A DNA stretch of 16,450 nucleotides from Omnitrophica bacterium GWA2_52_8. GTDB taxonomy: Bacteria > Omnitrophota > Omnitrophia > Omnitrophales > Aquincolibacteriaceae. How positions within the stretch are numbered: the first letter of the stretch is position 1; each line of letters opens with the position of its first letter. Under the pieces are notes generated by a model. That model searched no databases. It was given only the letters and a program-made list of their open reading frames with translations, and had not been told where the DNA came from. The position numbers were made by a program, and so were the translations under genes. The DNA is taken from the NCBI GenBank assembly GCA_001804025.1, contig MHFC01000110.1:12357-28806 (forward strand), read 5' to 3'. Below, piece by piece: positions 1 to 7,599 of the stretch.

Positions 1-12
1 CATAGGAGGGAT

Positions 13-876
13 ATGCCGGATTATGATAAGGGTTCGCAGAAGCTGCGGTTTCTGATTACGGGACTTAACAGTATTACCGGCTGGCAGCTCTTCCGTCTTA
101 CGGCCGGGCATTTTGAAACTCACGGGACTTTCCGGAAGCCAACCGAAAAACTGCGGCCGGGGGTTTATTTTCACCGCACGGACATGGAAGACCGTGAGTC
201 TCTCAGGGATCTTTTGCAGCACGTCCGGCCGGATTATTTGGTGCATGCCTGGGCGATTTGTGATCTGGATCTTTGCGAGGCTGAACCTGCATTACCTCAG
301 CGCATTAATGTGGAAGGAACGCGCAGAATTCTGGAGCTTGCTTCCGAGATTTCCAATTTAAAAAAATTCGTGTATATTTCAACCGATCATGTTTTTAACG
401 GAGATACCGGCGGCTACGCGGAAGATCATCCGACATGCCCCAAACATCAATACGGGAAAAGCAAGGAAGAAGCTGAGCGGTTGGTCCGGAATTTCGGGCT
501 GCCGTACCTTATCATTCGGCCCGGTCTTGTGATCGGTGACAGCGTTCAGGGAAATAAAGGCCCGAAGGACTGGCTGCTTTCAAGGATTCATTCGGGAAAG
601 CCGACGCATTTATTTGTCGACGAATGGCGTACGCCGGTTGACGCGGTTGAACTGTCAAAACGGACATTGCAGTTGGTGTTGTCCGGCAGAACGGGGATTT
701 ATCATGTTTCCTGCAAGACGAGCATTAACCGTTATGAATTGGGAAAGCGGCTCGCGGAACAGCACGGTCTCTCCTCAGACCGGGTTTTTCCGAAGTTTCG
801 CCATCAGGACAACTGGGCGGCCATCCGGCCGAAGGATTTATCCCTGAAAACAATTTATGAATCGGCCGGAGACTAA
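13..876 (+). CDS. RmlD-like NAD(P)-dependent sugar-nucleotide reductase/epimerase (extended SDR)
   Basis: The 287-residue protein has the layout of the RmlD (dTDP-4-dehydrorhamnose reductase) branch of extended short-chain dehydrogenases. An N-terminal Rossmann dinucleotide loop is at residues 17-23 (GLNSITG), a strand ending in STDHVFNG at 123-130 supplies the catalytic Ser/Thr, and YGKSK at 147-151 supplies the Tyr/Lys pair. Length matches RmlD (about 280-300). The middle glycine of the usual GxxGxxG is Ser20, an uncommon change. Family members reduce or epimerise nucleotide-activated sugars for surface polysaccharides in the cytoplasm; the exact substrate cannot be read from sequence, and no other rhamnose genes are in view. 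A purine-rich AGGAGGG lies only 2-3 bases before this ATG, a tight spacing. The frame is open to base 1, so the true start may lie upstream of the window. Riboflavin synthase follows after 32 bases with no obvious functional link. Confidence 0.75.
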   Translation: MPDYDKGSQKLRFLITGLNSITGWQLFRLTAGHFETHGTFRKPTEKLRPGVYFHRTDMEDRESLRDLLQHVRPDYLVHAWAICDLDLCEAEPALPQRINVEGTRRILELASEISNLKKFVYISTDHVFNGDTGGYAEDHPTCPKHQYGKSKEEAERLVRNFGLPYLIIRPGLVIGDSVQGNKGPKDWLLSRIHSGKPTHLFVDEWRTPVDAVELSKRTLQLVLSGRTGIYHVSCKTSINRYELGKRLAEQHGLSSDRVFPKFRHQDNWAAIRPKDLSLKTIYESAGD

Positions 877-908
877 ATGAATTGTCCGAACACCCTAAAA
901 GGCGGCGC

Positions 909-1559
909 ATGTTTACGGGAATAATTACAAATCTTGGTAGAATTGAAAAAAAGGATTCCATAAGCGGCCGCGTCCGGCTTTCCATCCGGTTTCAGAAACG
1001 TGAAAAGCGGCCGGTTTATGCGGGGGAAAGCATTGCCGTAGACGGAGTCTGTTTGACGGTTGTCAAATCGGCAAAACGTGTCTTCCGGGTTGATGCCGTT
1101 ACCGAAACGCTTTCGGGCACGACGCTTGGGACTGTTAGCAAAGGGCAGTATGTGAATTTGGAACGGTCGTTGCGCTATGGGGATGAACTCGGCGGACATT
1201 TTGTGACCGGACACGTCGACGGCATCGGCGAGATAGTGAAGATCGATAAGCGGCCGAAAAATTGGCTTTTTACTATTGCGGCGCCGAAAAAATTAATGCA
1301 GATGATTGCCGTCAAAGGATCCGTCACCGTTGACGGTGTCAGCCTAACGGTTCAGGCTTTACGCGGAAATCAATTCCAGGTGACGGTTATCCCGTATACG
1401 CTCAAAGAAACAGCTCTCGGAAAAAGGAGAATGGGTCAAACGGTGAATCTCGAAATCGATTTGATTGCGCGCTATCTTAAGCGCCTCTCGCGTGCGCTTA
1501 CCAAACCTCATACGAAGTCTAAAATCAGCTTGAAAAGCCTTTTGCGACAGGGTTTTTGA
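909..1559 (+). CDS. ribE: Riboflavin synthase, alpha chain
   Basis: This 216-residue enzyme dismutates two molecules of 6,7-dimethyl-8-ribityllumazine into riboflavin and the pyrimidinedione precursor, the last step of riboflavin synthesis. It has the two tandem lumazine-binding barrels of the family: MFTGIITNLGRI with GESIAVDGVCLTV in the first half, and GHVDGIGEI with GSVTVDGVSLTV in the second. The residues known from the E. coli enzyme are present: Phe2, Ser41, Cys48, His102, then Lys136, Ser145 and Asp184 (one residue shifted). The reading frame could extend to a TTG at 882, but nearly all family members begin MFTG, so the ATG at 909 is chosen; AAAAGG just before it is a weak ribosome site. 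The other riboflavin genes are not in the window. The C-terminal tail beyond about residue 190 is basic, as usual for the trimerisation helix region. Confidence 0.95.
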   Translation: MFTGIITNLGRIEKKDSISGRVRLSIRFQKREKRPVYAGESIAVDGVCLTVVKSAKRVFRVDAVTETLSGTTLGTVSKGQYVNLERSLRYGDELGGHFVTGHVDGIGEIVKIDKRPKNWLFTIAAPKKLMQMIAVKGSVTVDGVSLTVQALRGNQFQVTVIPYTLKETALGKRRMGQTVNLEIDLIARYLKRLSRALTKPHTKSKISLKSLLRQGF

Positions 1560-1570
1560 CTAAAATTCAC

Positions 1571-1624
1571 TTAAGTCTTTAAGATGAAATAGTTTATGAT
1601 TTTTTTTATCCCTTCGGCTGCCAT
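1571..1624 (-). CDS. Possible 17-residue leader or antisense peptide
   Basis: On the minus strand a 17-codon frame, MAAEGIKKIINYFILKT, begins at 1624 and has an ideal-looking ribosome site (GGGGGAG, bases 1636-1630, five bases before the ATG). It lies antisense in the gap between riboflavin synthase and the giant secreted protein, ending 12 bases after the riboflavin synthase stop. The peptide is short, slightly cationic and amphipathic. There is only a poor minus-strand promoter candidate upstream (TTGATC with TATCTT about 16 bases later), and no clear terminator. A frame this short can arise by chance; the good ribosome site is the only real support. Confidence 0.15.
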   Translation of the reverse strand: MAAEGIKKIINYFILKT

Positions 1625-1681
1625 TGTATCTCCCCCACATAGCAGGTAATCTTTTATTGATAAAGATAGAATATGATCGTG

Positions 1682-1691
1682 ATTGATCAAT
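1682..1691. promoter_or_regulatory. Perfect 10-bp palindrome ATTGATCAAT upstream of the giant gene
   Basis: ATTGATCAAT is a perfect palindrome lying 26 bases before the GTG start of the 1731-residue protein, in an AT-rich stretch (1640-1710) that would suit a promoter. A TATGAT box is at 1672-1677, but no good -35 box is at the right distance. It could be a regulator site; length alone does not exclude chance. Confidence 0.25.
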
Positions 1692-1717
1692 ATTAAACCC
1701 TTAAAAAAGGCCGGAAT

Positions 1718-4700
1718 GTGGATCACCCGAAGCCAATAGTAGATCTCATGGTGTGCGCGCGAAGGGGGATGTCGATCATCCTTTCCTTCGCGCTGTTTTG
1801 CCTGGATACCGCACCTCTTCATGCGCTGGATGTCAAGCGGGAGGGAGAGCCGTCAATTACTAATCTTCTTTCACGGCTGGAAATTCCCGAGTTGATCGGG
1901 CAAGTGCGCGAAACCTACCTCCCGCCGTATGCGCAAAAACAGGACCGGGTCATTTTTCTCGTCCAGAGCGCCCATTCTAATTTTGATGCGGAAACGAACA
2001 CGCGAGAAATCATTGAATATTTGAGGGGCACATTCAGAGTACGGCTGGTTTTAATGGAGGGAGGCGAGGGCCGATTTGATAGTCTCTATTTCCGGGCGTT
2101 TCCCGATAATGCGATCAAGGAACAAGTCATCGGCGATTATTTGCGCCAGGGCGATCTGACAGGAGGGGAAGCGGCGGCGGTGTTTGAAACGGACCCGAAG
2201 GTCGGGTTTTATGGGATCGAGGATGAAAAATTGTATTTAGAAAACAAAAAGGCTTTTTTACAGGCCGTCGAAAATCAGGAGCCTTTGCGCGAGGCTCTGG
2301 AACGGCATGAATCTGAAATTCTAAAAATTGCAGAAATCCAGTTGACGAAGGATTCGTTTCAGTTTTTACAGCTGCGTTCACGCTTCGAGGCCGATCAATT
2401 GCCGTTTATGGAGTATCTTGAGAATATGAAAAACCTGTGGGACAAAAGCGCGGCAGCTCCGCCGGCTGCCGGGGATGGCCAAGGCAAGACAAGCGTGAAA
2501 AAAGAGGACCCTGCGGCCGCATTGCTTGACTTTCAAGATCGATTTCCGGACCTCGCGGTTCTTCTGACCGGGCTGCAGAATTATAAAAGCGGCAACATGG
2601 ATAACGCGATGCGCATTTTTATCGAAAACTACAGACGCAAAGTTTTGCCTCATCTTTCGGTGAAAGGGCGGATGGCTTTAAATGCCAGGATTCAGGATTA
2701 CAGGGTCTCAAAAATTGAGGCCGGGACGCTCCTGAGCGAGTTGACGGCAACGGCGGAAAAATCCGAAATTCTGATATCCGTGCCGGAATATCTGCAGCCG
2801 CTGCTTCATCAAACCGAAAGGTTGTCACGGTTGCAGGGTACGGCGCTTTTATTTGAAATGAAAAAATTTCAGGAATCCTTAATGCTGCGTCTCGTCAGAT
2901 CGCGCGAGGAAAGTGACTTGCTCAAAGCTTACGATGCCTTGCTGCTGTTTAAGCGGTATGCGCGGCTTGAGCTTCAGCCGGAAGAGTGGGAGACGGTGCG
3001 GACGATTGATGCCGGCCGCTGGTTTGCCGAAGCTTTCCGCGGCAGAGAAAATCCTTTTCCTGATTTTGCCGAATGGTTCGAACCGCACGCGCATTTTTAT
3101 GAGCTTGCCGTCAAACGCGATAAAATCATGTACGAACAAACGCTCAACAAAATGAAGGAGGGCGGGGATTGGGGCGCGGTTTTAACGGCAGGCGGTTTTC
3201 ATACGGACAATTTAAAGAAAATGTTCCGGGAGCAATTGATTCCCTATGCCGTCATCACACCCAGGATATTTGAATTGCGCAGCAATGACCGGAAAAATTA
3301 TATTTTGGCCTTGCAGGGCAAAAGGTCTTTCCTGAAAGACGGCGCGCTGAATCTTTGGGAAGCATTTGCGCAGGACTATACGAAAAGAGTGGCACAAAAT
3401 TTAGCGGATGACCGCAAGGAAGCCGTTTTTAAAAGCTGGCATGACAGGATTATCAAGGATGCCGCCGTGGAAGGCCGGGTCAATGAAGCCGGGAATTATA
3501 CAAAATATTTGGCCCGCAGTGAGATCGCGGACATGGAGGCATCGAAAAAAAACTCCGGAAAAATCCCGGAGGATCCAGAAATGCGCGAAAGACTTTCCCG
3601 TGAACTTGCCGCGTTTCTGGACCGGTATTTCAGAGAAGCGAAAGAGCGCCTTGGACAGCGGTTTCAGATTTTTGAATCGGGACTTGAAACCATGTGGCAG
3701 GAGCGACATGTCACGCCCGAAGCTGTTGGCGATTTAATCCGGCAACTGCAGACAGTCAGCCATCAGCAGTTGAGTATTGATCTGGTGCTTGCGGCATCGT
3801 CGCGCCGAATTCCGGTCAGTGCTGCAGCGGCGGAACAGCCGGAAACCAATCTTCCTGCGCCGGAGGATCGGCAGACGGTGACTGCAGAAGAAGATGCTCG
3901 TGCTGAAGTAAGACAGCGCGTCGGCAAGCCGGAGACACCTGACAAATTAAAAGATTTGATGGATCAGGCGCAGGAAAGTGAGGGGGTGTGGGTTATTCCT
4001 TTGGGAAAGAGCCTGGCGGAAGTCGAGAGCCTGCTGAGAACACTTAGCGAAGATCCCTTATGGCAAAAGACCCCGTTTGCTTTTATTGACTATGTCCGGG
4101 TCAAAAAAGATCCGGTTTCCGGAGCCAAAATGGTCTGGAACCCCATTCCCGACGAAAGCGGGGTTGAAGTGGAATTGGATGATTTTATTGCGGCGATGCA
4201 GACCGTCCAGGGAGAATGGCATGAGTGGGCGGAAGAAGAACCGGAACTTGATTTCTATAAGGAACTTCCCGACGAATTTGATGAAGTGCATGGCGCGACG
4301 ATTGAAAATGCAAACGGGACTTTTTACAAAATCGTCGAAAATCCGATAACGTCCGGACAAATCATTGAGATTTTGTATGAAAACGCAGGAATGCTTTTTG
4401 GCCACCATGTGCGCTGGAGCTACGCCATTACCTGGATTCCGGAAAGAGGCTTCAGTTTTGACCGTGCACTGGTGGAATACCGGAAACCTGAGTGGGGTGA
4501 ATTTACCGGTTTTCAAGGCGAAGACTTTTTGCCGGATGGGTGGGATGGGGCATTTCATTATCCGGATTCTCCCAGAAAGCCCCGTGCCGAGGTGCGCAGT
4601 CCGAAGTCCGGAAACCGAATCTGGAAAATCGGGAAGGATGAGCTGACCACCAGCTTCGAATTAAAAGATACGGCATCGGGTCTCGAGATCGGATTGTTCT

Positions 4701-6913
4701 CGGGTGAAGATCCCGCGGGGCAGGGAGAAGATCTGGCAGTGCTTCTGCGCTCCTTTTTTGAATTCCAGGCCAAATTGCCCAATGGGCTGCGCGGTTATTT
4801 TGCGCGGTTCAGGGAAAACAAGCAAAAAAAAGATTATTCGTTCCACCAGACGGACAAGGGTGCATGGCTGCATTTGGCTCTAACTTATGACGACACAGCG
4901 AAAGCCGAGGGGCAGGACCGGTTCCATTTCAGCGTCGTCAGGCCGGCCTGGCATCAGGATTCCTCGGCCGATGGTTATGCGGTCGGCACGCTCGTGATTA
5001 ACTATGGTCCGGAAACAAGGGCCGCTGAACCCGAAACGGTGCAGCCGCTTGCAACTGCCGAGACGCAGTTCGTCGAAGGAAGTTTTGAGCACCGGCGGAT
5101 TCAAGTATCCTATAAAACGCTTCCCGAGGCGGCCCCGGAGCAGGCGTCATTATTGCGTGACCGGGACTCGACCGAAAAGTTGCTGAGAGATTTTCTAAAC
5201 TGGATTTCCAGCATCGGGGCCTTCGCCGGAGCGATGCAGCAATGGGTCGCGCCGGATCAGTTTTTGGAATATCCTCTGAGAACAAATGTTTTTGGACAGC
5301 TCAGCCGTGATTTTGTAATCCGGTTGATCAAAACTGAAAATAGCCGAGTTATCCGGTATCAGATTTATCCTGAGGGCGGAAGTGCGGAGAAATCTGCCGT
5401 TTATGGTGAATTGAACGTTGACCGGGTATATCCGCACGTGGCTATGAAGGGGCAGTTTATGCTTTCTCTGGGCGAGTCGTCGCAAGCCGCCGTGAATTTT
5501 TCGGTGCCGGACCAATTTTATGAAATTCCGGACGGCCGGGGAATTATCCTGGCGGCGCCGTTTCAACAAACCCTTGCGGCTTTTTTCAGAGACGGGCGAT
5601 GGCCGGCCGGGCTTTTTCAGCTTGTACAAAACCCGCGCGAAGCGCGTGCGAGTTTGGGAAAACCGCAGCCGTTATGGGAGGATCAACCTTTGACGGTTGT
5701 TTTTATCCCCGGATTTAATATCTGGCTTGAGGCGTCCATGACGGTCGACCGCGAGGTCCAGAGTCAAGTACCCGCATATTCCATTGTGTTTTATGTTTAT
5801 CCGGATTCGGTCCCGCTCTTTCAAAAAGGTTCGGATCCTGCATCAAAAAACGTTGCCGTGATGACAGGCGTGATTCATTTTCCGGACGGTTATGTCGAGT
5901 CGAAGGTCGGTCCGGCCGAGAGATCGGAATCCCGGTCTGTTTCCCCGCAGGAGCAGATGCGTTTGGCAACGGAGGGTTGGGCGCGGGGGATTGCTTTCGG
6001 ATTCAGCGGGAATCATCATCCGGACAGTCCTGCCGGGCTGGCGCGCTACACGGACCAATGGTTTCTTGCCGGATTTAAAACCGGACCGGTTGCCAGCCTC
6101 GTGCGTTCCACGGCAGAGACGTTTCTCGGCCGGAGTGAGGCCAGAACATTTCTTGGTCAAGCCGAGATCATTGACCGTCTGATGCGGGGAGAATCTCCGG
6201 CGGATGTTTTTTTGGACTTTGACATTCCGGTAACGGACAGCGGTGCCTTCGGCCGGTTTGTTCAGGCAGCTGCCGGTGCTGAACAGCCGTTGCCGGACAC
6301 GGCGTCTCAAGGAGATCAATATTCAAACGCCGAGCAGGTCCTTGCGGAACATGTTAAGCGCACGGTCTTAGAAGCCGCAGAGCGTAAAATAAATTTCAAT
6401 ATCGAGCTTACAGAAAATCCCGGAGACGGCATTCAGGGGATGCTGGAGGCGCAAAAGATCCTGCTTAACACCCTTGGGGACGCCGAGGTGCGTGTGATCG
6501 CATCCGATTTGAATCTTCGGGACAGGATTGATATGCAGCGGGGTGCTGTCCCGGGCATGGTTTCACGATGGTTTATATTGTCGCCGCAGATGGCGGATTC
6601 TTTGGAAACCCCCGATTTTATTTTAACTTCGAACTCTCTTAAACTTCGCACAAAGAGCGATTCGGAAAAATTGGATTTGGGTTATACCGCGGAAAAAGAA
6701 GTTATTCCCTTGGATGCGGATTCGCTGGGGCAGATGAATATGGCGATGTTGTATGTCGCTTTGAAAAAACAGTTTTCGGACCAGGGATTAGTGGTCTCGA
6801 TGGAGCAGGGATTGTATTACCGGATCACCAACCGGCAAGCGCTGCGGGTATTTGGCCTGGCGCGGTATTTACTTGAAGCCGAACTAAGCCTGCGAAGTCA
6901 AACCTCCGCATAA
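1718..6913 (+). CDS. Giant (1731-residue) exported multidomain protein of unknown function with N-terminal EreA/ChaN/TraB-like domain
   Basis: I do not recognise the whole protein. The start is a GTG at 1718 with AAAAAAGG about seven bases upstream; ATGs at 1748 and 1769 are alternatives. A hydrophobic export signal spans about residues 18-36 after an Arg-Arg pair, with likely cleavage after LHA. Residues about 75-530 form a helical/globular domain with VQSAHSN (82-88, His86), MEGGEG (113-118, Glu114), GFYGIED (163-169, Glu168) and AGGFHTD (His495) followed by YAVITPR. This His/Glu pattern recalls EreA/ChaN/TraB-type metal-dependent hydrolases, but that is a tentative fold-level guess. Residues about 560-720 are helical and charged. 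From about 770 to 1395 several alpha/beta domains follow that look like divergent repeats. A final domain covers about 1500-1731. The motif R-[AS]-E-x-R occurs at 728, 956, 1402 and 1472, apparently at domain borders. No sorting tail or membrane anchor is visible, so a periplasmic or secreted location is likely. Confidence 0.8.
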   Translation: MDHPKPIVDLMVCARRGMSIILSFALFCLDTAPLHALDVKREGEPSITNLLSRLEIPELIGQVRETYLPPYAQKQDRVIFLVQSAHSNFDAETNTREIIEYLRGTFRVRLVLMEGGEGRFDSLYFRAFPDNAIKEQVIGDYLRQGDLTGGEAAAVFETDPKVGFYGIEDEKLYLENKKAFLQAVENQEPLREALERHESEILKIAEIQLTKDSFQFLQLRSRFEADQLPFMEYLENMKNLWDKSAAAPPAAGDGQGKTSVKKEDPAAALLDFQDRFPDLAVLLTGLQNYKSGNMDNAMRIFIENYRRKVLPHLSVKGRMALNARIQDYRVSKIEAGTLLSELTATAEKSEILISVPEYLQPLLHQTERLSRLQGTALLFEMKKFQESLMLRLVRSREESDLLKAYDALLLFKRYARLELQPEEWETVRTIDAGRWFAEAFRGRENPFPDFAEWFEPHAHFYELAVKRDKIMYEQTLNKMKEGGDWGAVLTAGGFHTDNLKKMFREQLIPYAVITPRIFELRSNDRKNYILALQGKRSFLKDGALNLWEAFAQDYTKRVAQNLADDRKEAVFKSWHDRIIKDAAVEGRVNEAGNYTKYLARSEIADMEASKKNSGKIPEDPEMRERLSRELAAFLDRYFREAKERLGQRFQIFESGLETMWQERHVTPEAVGDLIRQLQTVSHQQLSIDLVLAASSRRIPVSAAAAEQPETNLPAPEDRQTVTAEEDARAEVRQRVGKPETPDKLKDLMDQAQESEGVWVIPLGKSLAEVESLLRTLSEDPLWQKTPFAFIDYVRVKKDPVSGAKMVWNPIPDESGVEVELDDFIAAMQTVQGEWHEWAEEEPELDFYKELPDEFDEVHGATIENANGTFYKIVENPITSGQIIEILYENAGMLFGHHVRWSYAITWIPERGFSFDRALVEYRKPEWGEFTGFQGEDFLPDGWDGAFHYPDSPRKPRAEVRSPKSGNRIWKIGKDELTTSFELKDTASGLEIGLFSGEDPAGQGEDLAVLLRSFFEFQAKLPNGLRGYFARFRENKQKKDYSFHQTDKGAWLHLALTYDDTAKAEGQDRFHFSVVRPAWHQDSSADGYAVGTLVINYGPETRAAEPETVQPLATAETQFVEGSFEHRRIQVSYKTLPEAAPEQASLLRDRDSTEKLLRDFLNWISSIGAFAGAMQQWVAPDQFLEYPLRTNVFGQLSRDFVIRLIKTENSRVIRYQIYPEGGSAEKSAVYGELNVDRVYPHVAMKGQFMLSLGESSQAAVNFSVPDQFYEIPDGRGIILAAPFQQTLAAFFRDGRWPAGLFQLVQNPREARASLGKPQPLWEDQPLTVVFIPGFNIWLEASMTVDREVQSQVPAYSIVFYVYPDSVPLFQKGSDPASKNVAVMTGVIHFPDGYVESKVGPAERSESRSVSPQEQMRLATEGWARGIAFGFSGNHHPDSPAGLARYTDQWFLAGFKTGPVASLVRSTAETFLGRSEARTFLGQAEIIDRLMRGESPADVFLDFDIPVTDSGAFGRFVQAAAGAEQPLPDTASQGDQYSNAEQVLAEHVKRTVLEAAERKINFNIELTENPGDGIQGMLEAQKILLNTLGDAEVRVIASDLNLRDRIDMQRGAVPGMVSRWFILSPQMADSLETPDFILTSNSLKLRTKSDSEKLDLGYTAEKEVIPLDADSLGQMNMAMLYVALKKQFSDQGLVVSMEQGLYYRITNRQALRVFGLARYLLEAELSLRSQTSA

Positions 6914-6953
6914 ATGGGGTTGCATCCGAAGTTTTGCGCCCGCGTTTTGACAG

Positions 6954-7002
6954 GGTGCAAAAGACAACCCCTGGGGTACAAAAGGAAAAGTCCATTTGCA
7001 CC
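6954..7002. repeat. Long imperfect stem-loop: GGTGCAAA / TTTGCACC with inner ACCCC-T-GGGGT palindrome
   Basis: GGTGCAAA (6954-6961) is matched perfectly by TTTGCACC (6995-7002), and GAC/GTC can extend the pairing inward. Between the arms sits ACCCCTGGGGT, itself a perfect 5-bp inverted repeat around one base. The structure lies about 40 bases after the stop of the giant gene. It has no T-run behind it, so it is not a typical intrinsic terminator; it could stabilise the 3' end of that mRNA or be a repeat remnant. Confidence 0.4.
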
Positions 7003-7017
7003 ACAGCCTCTTCGAGG

Positions 7018-7044
7018 GCATTTCTCATGGGCGATGAGAAATGC
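7018..7044. repeat. Perfect 11-bp inverted repeat with 5-base loop
   Basis: GCATTTCTCAT (7018-7028) and ATGAGAAATGC (7034-7044) are exact reverse complements separated by GGGCG. An 11-bp perfect hairpin is unlikely by chance. It stands between the giant gene and the promoter of the next gene. The next bases are GGGGTAGC rather than T-rich, so if it ends transcription it is not by the standard U-tract mechanism; a protein-binding operator or mRNA-end stabiliser are alternatives. Confidence 0.5.
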
Positions 7045-7085
7045 GGGGTAGCTGTTACAGACTCTCACAATTCCTTTTTTTGGTA

Positions 7086-7114
7086 TTGTTTCCTGCGTTA
7101 TTCTTCGCTATCAT
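7086..7114 (+). promoter_or_regulatory. Candidate sigma70 promoter for the TIGR04073-like gene
   Basis: TTGTTT (7086-7091) and TATCAT (7109-7114) are separated by 17 bases. A transcript starting near 7121 would have a short leader with GGAGG at 7129-7133, six bases before the ATG at 7140. Each box is a moderate match to TTGACA/TATAAT, and the correct spacing supports it. Confidence 0.45.
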
Positions 7115-7139
7115 GAACCGCATGACCCGGAGGAATTTC

Positions 7140-7574
7140 ATGAAAAAATATGATCAATCGGCTGTTTTGTTAGGCTTTCTTTTAGTGGGCCTGTCTTTTT
7201 TCCCGCAGCAAGCCCAGGCGGCCTTCAGTGATTACCTGCATGATATCGGTACTAAATTTGGCAGGGGCGTTGTGAACACGGTCAGCAGCCCATTTGAAGT
7301 CATGTGTCATACGTCTAAAGGCATTGCAAGCCGCGAAAACAATCCCTATGCAGGGTTTTTCAAAGGGATTGGTACCGGCAGCGTTGCGTTTGGGAAACGT
7401 TTGTTGATCGGCGTTACGCAGATCGGGACTTTTGTGATCCCTATGGAAGAAGATGCAAATATTCCTCCGGTTTGCTATGAACCGAAAAAAGAGATCACTG
7501 TCGGGACGATACCGGCGAGTCAATCAAACGCAGCAGCGCCGGCGGGCTTGCCCGCCGCTCAACGGCAGACGTGA
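7140..7574 (+). CDS. Small exported protein resembling the exosortase-associated TIGR04073 family
   Basis: This 144-residue protein begins with a clear signal peptide: MKK, a hydrophobic core at about residues 8-21, and likely cleavage after AQA (residue 27). The mature part starts with DIGTKFGRGVVNTVSSPFEV, close to the K-x-x-RG-x-x-N-x-x-x-x-x-x-E pattern I associate with TIGR04073 proteins, which are found in genomes with PEP-CTERM/exosortase systems; their molecular role is unknown. A Gly-rich middle (FFKGIGTGSVAFGKRLLIG) may associate with membranes. The ATG at 7140 is chosen because GGAGG sits six bases before it; the frame is open back to 7041 with an ATG at 7122 but no ribosome site there. 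The tail is Ala/Pro-rich, and its DNA forms a hairpin. The chelatase gene follows after 25 bases, perhaps in the same transcript. No exosortase or PEP-CTERM protein is in the window. Confidence 0.6.
   Translation: MKKYDQSAVLLGFLLVGLSFFPQQAQAAFSDYLHDIGTKFGRGVVNTVSSPFEVMCHTSKGIASRENNPYAGFFKGIGTGSVAFGKRLLIGVTQIGTFVIPMEEDANIPPVCYEPKKEITVGTIPASQSNAAAPAGLPAAQRQT
7541..7556. repeat. GC-rich inverted repeat GGCGGGC-TT-GCCCGCC at the 3' end of the TIGR04073-like gene
   Basis: GGCGGGC (7541-7547) and GCCCGCC (7550-7556) are perfect 7-base arms around TT, 16 bases before the stop codon at 7572-7574, in sequence coding for an Ala/Gly/Pro-rich tail. No T-run follows. It might slow transcription or protect the mRNA end, or simply reflect low-complexity coding. 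Confidence 0.3.
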
Positions 7575-7599
7575 GCCCGCATTTCGTTAAAAGGATTCC

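Noticed and set aside
882..908. TTG start nine codons upstream of riboflavin synthase ATG
   Set aside because: Family members start with MFTG, and the known active-site numbering (Phe2, Ser41, Cys48, His102) fits only the ATG at 909.
1535..1556. Terminator after riboflavin synthase (AAAAGCCT / AGGGTTTTT)
   Set aside because: Pairing is broken by a G-G mismatch, with only three GC-containing pairs, and the sequence is inside the coding end.
4058..4558. 166-codon minus-strand open frame inside the giant gene
   Set aside because: There is no ribosome site and no motif, and the + strand frame is continuous and coherent across it.
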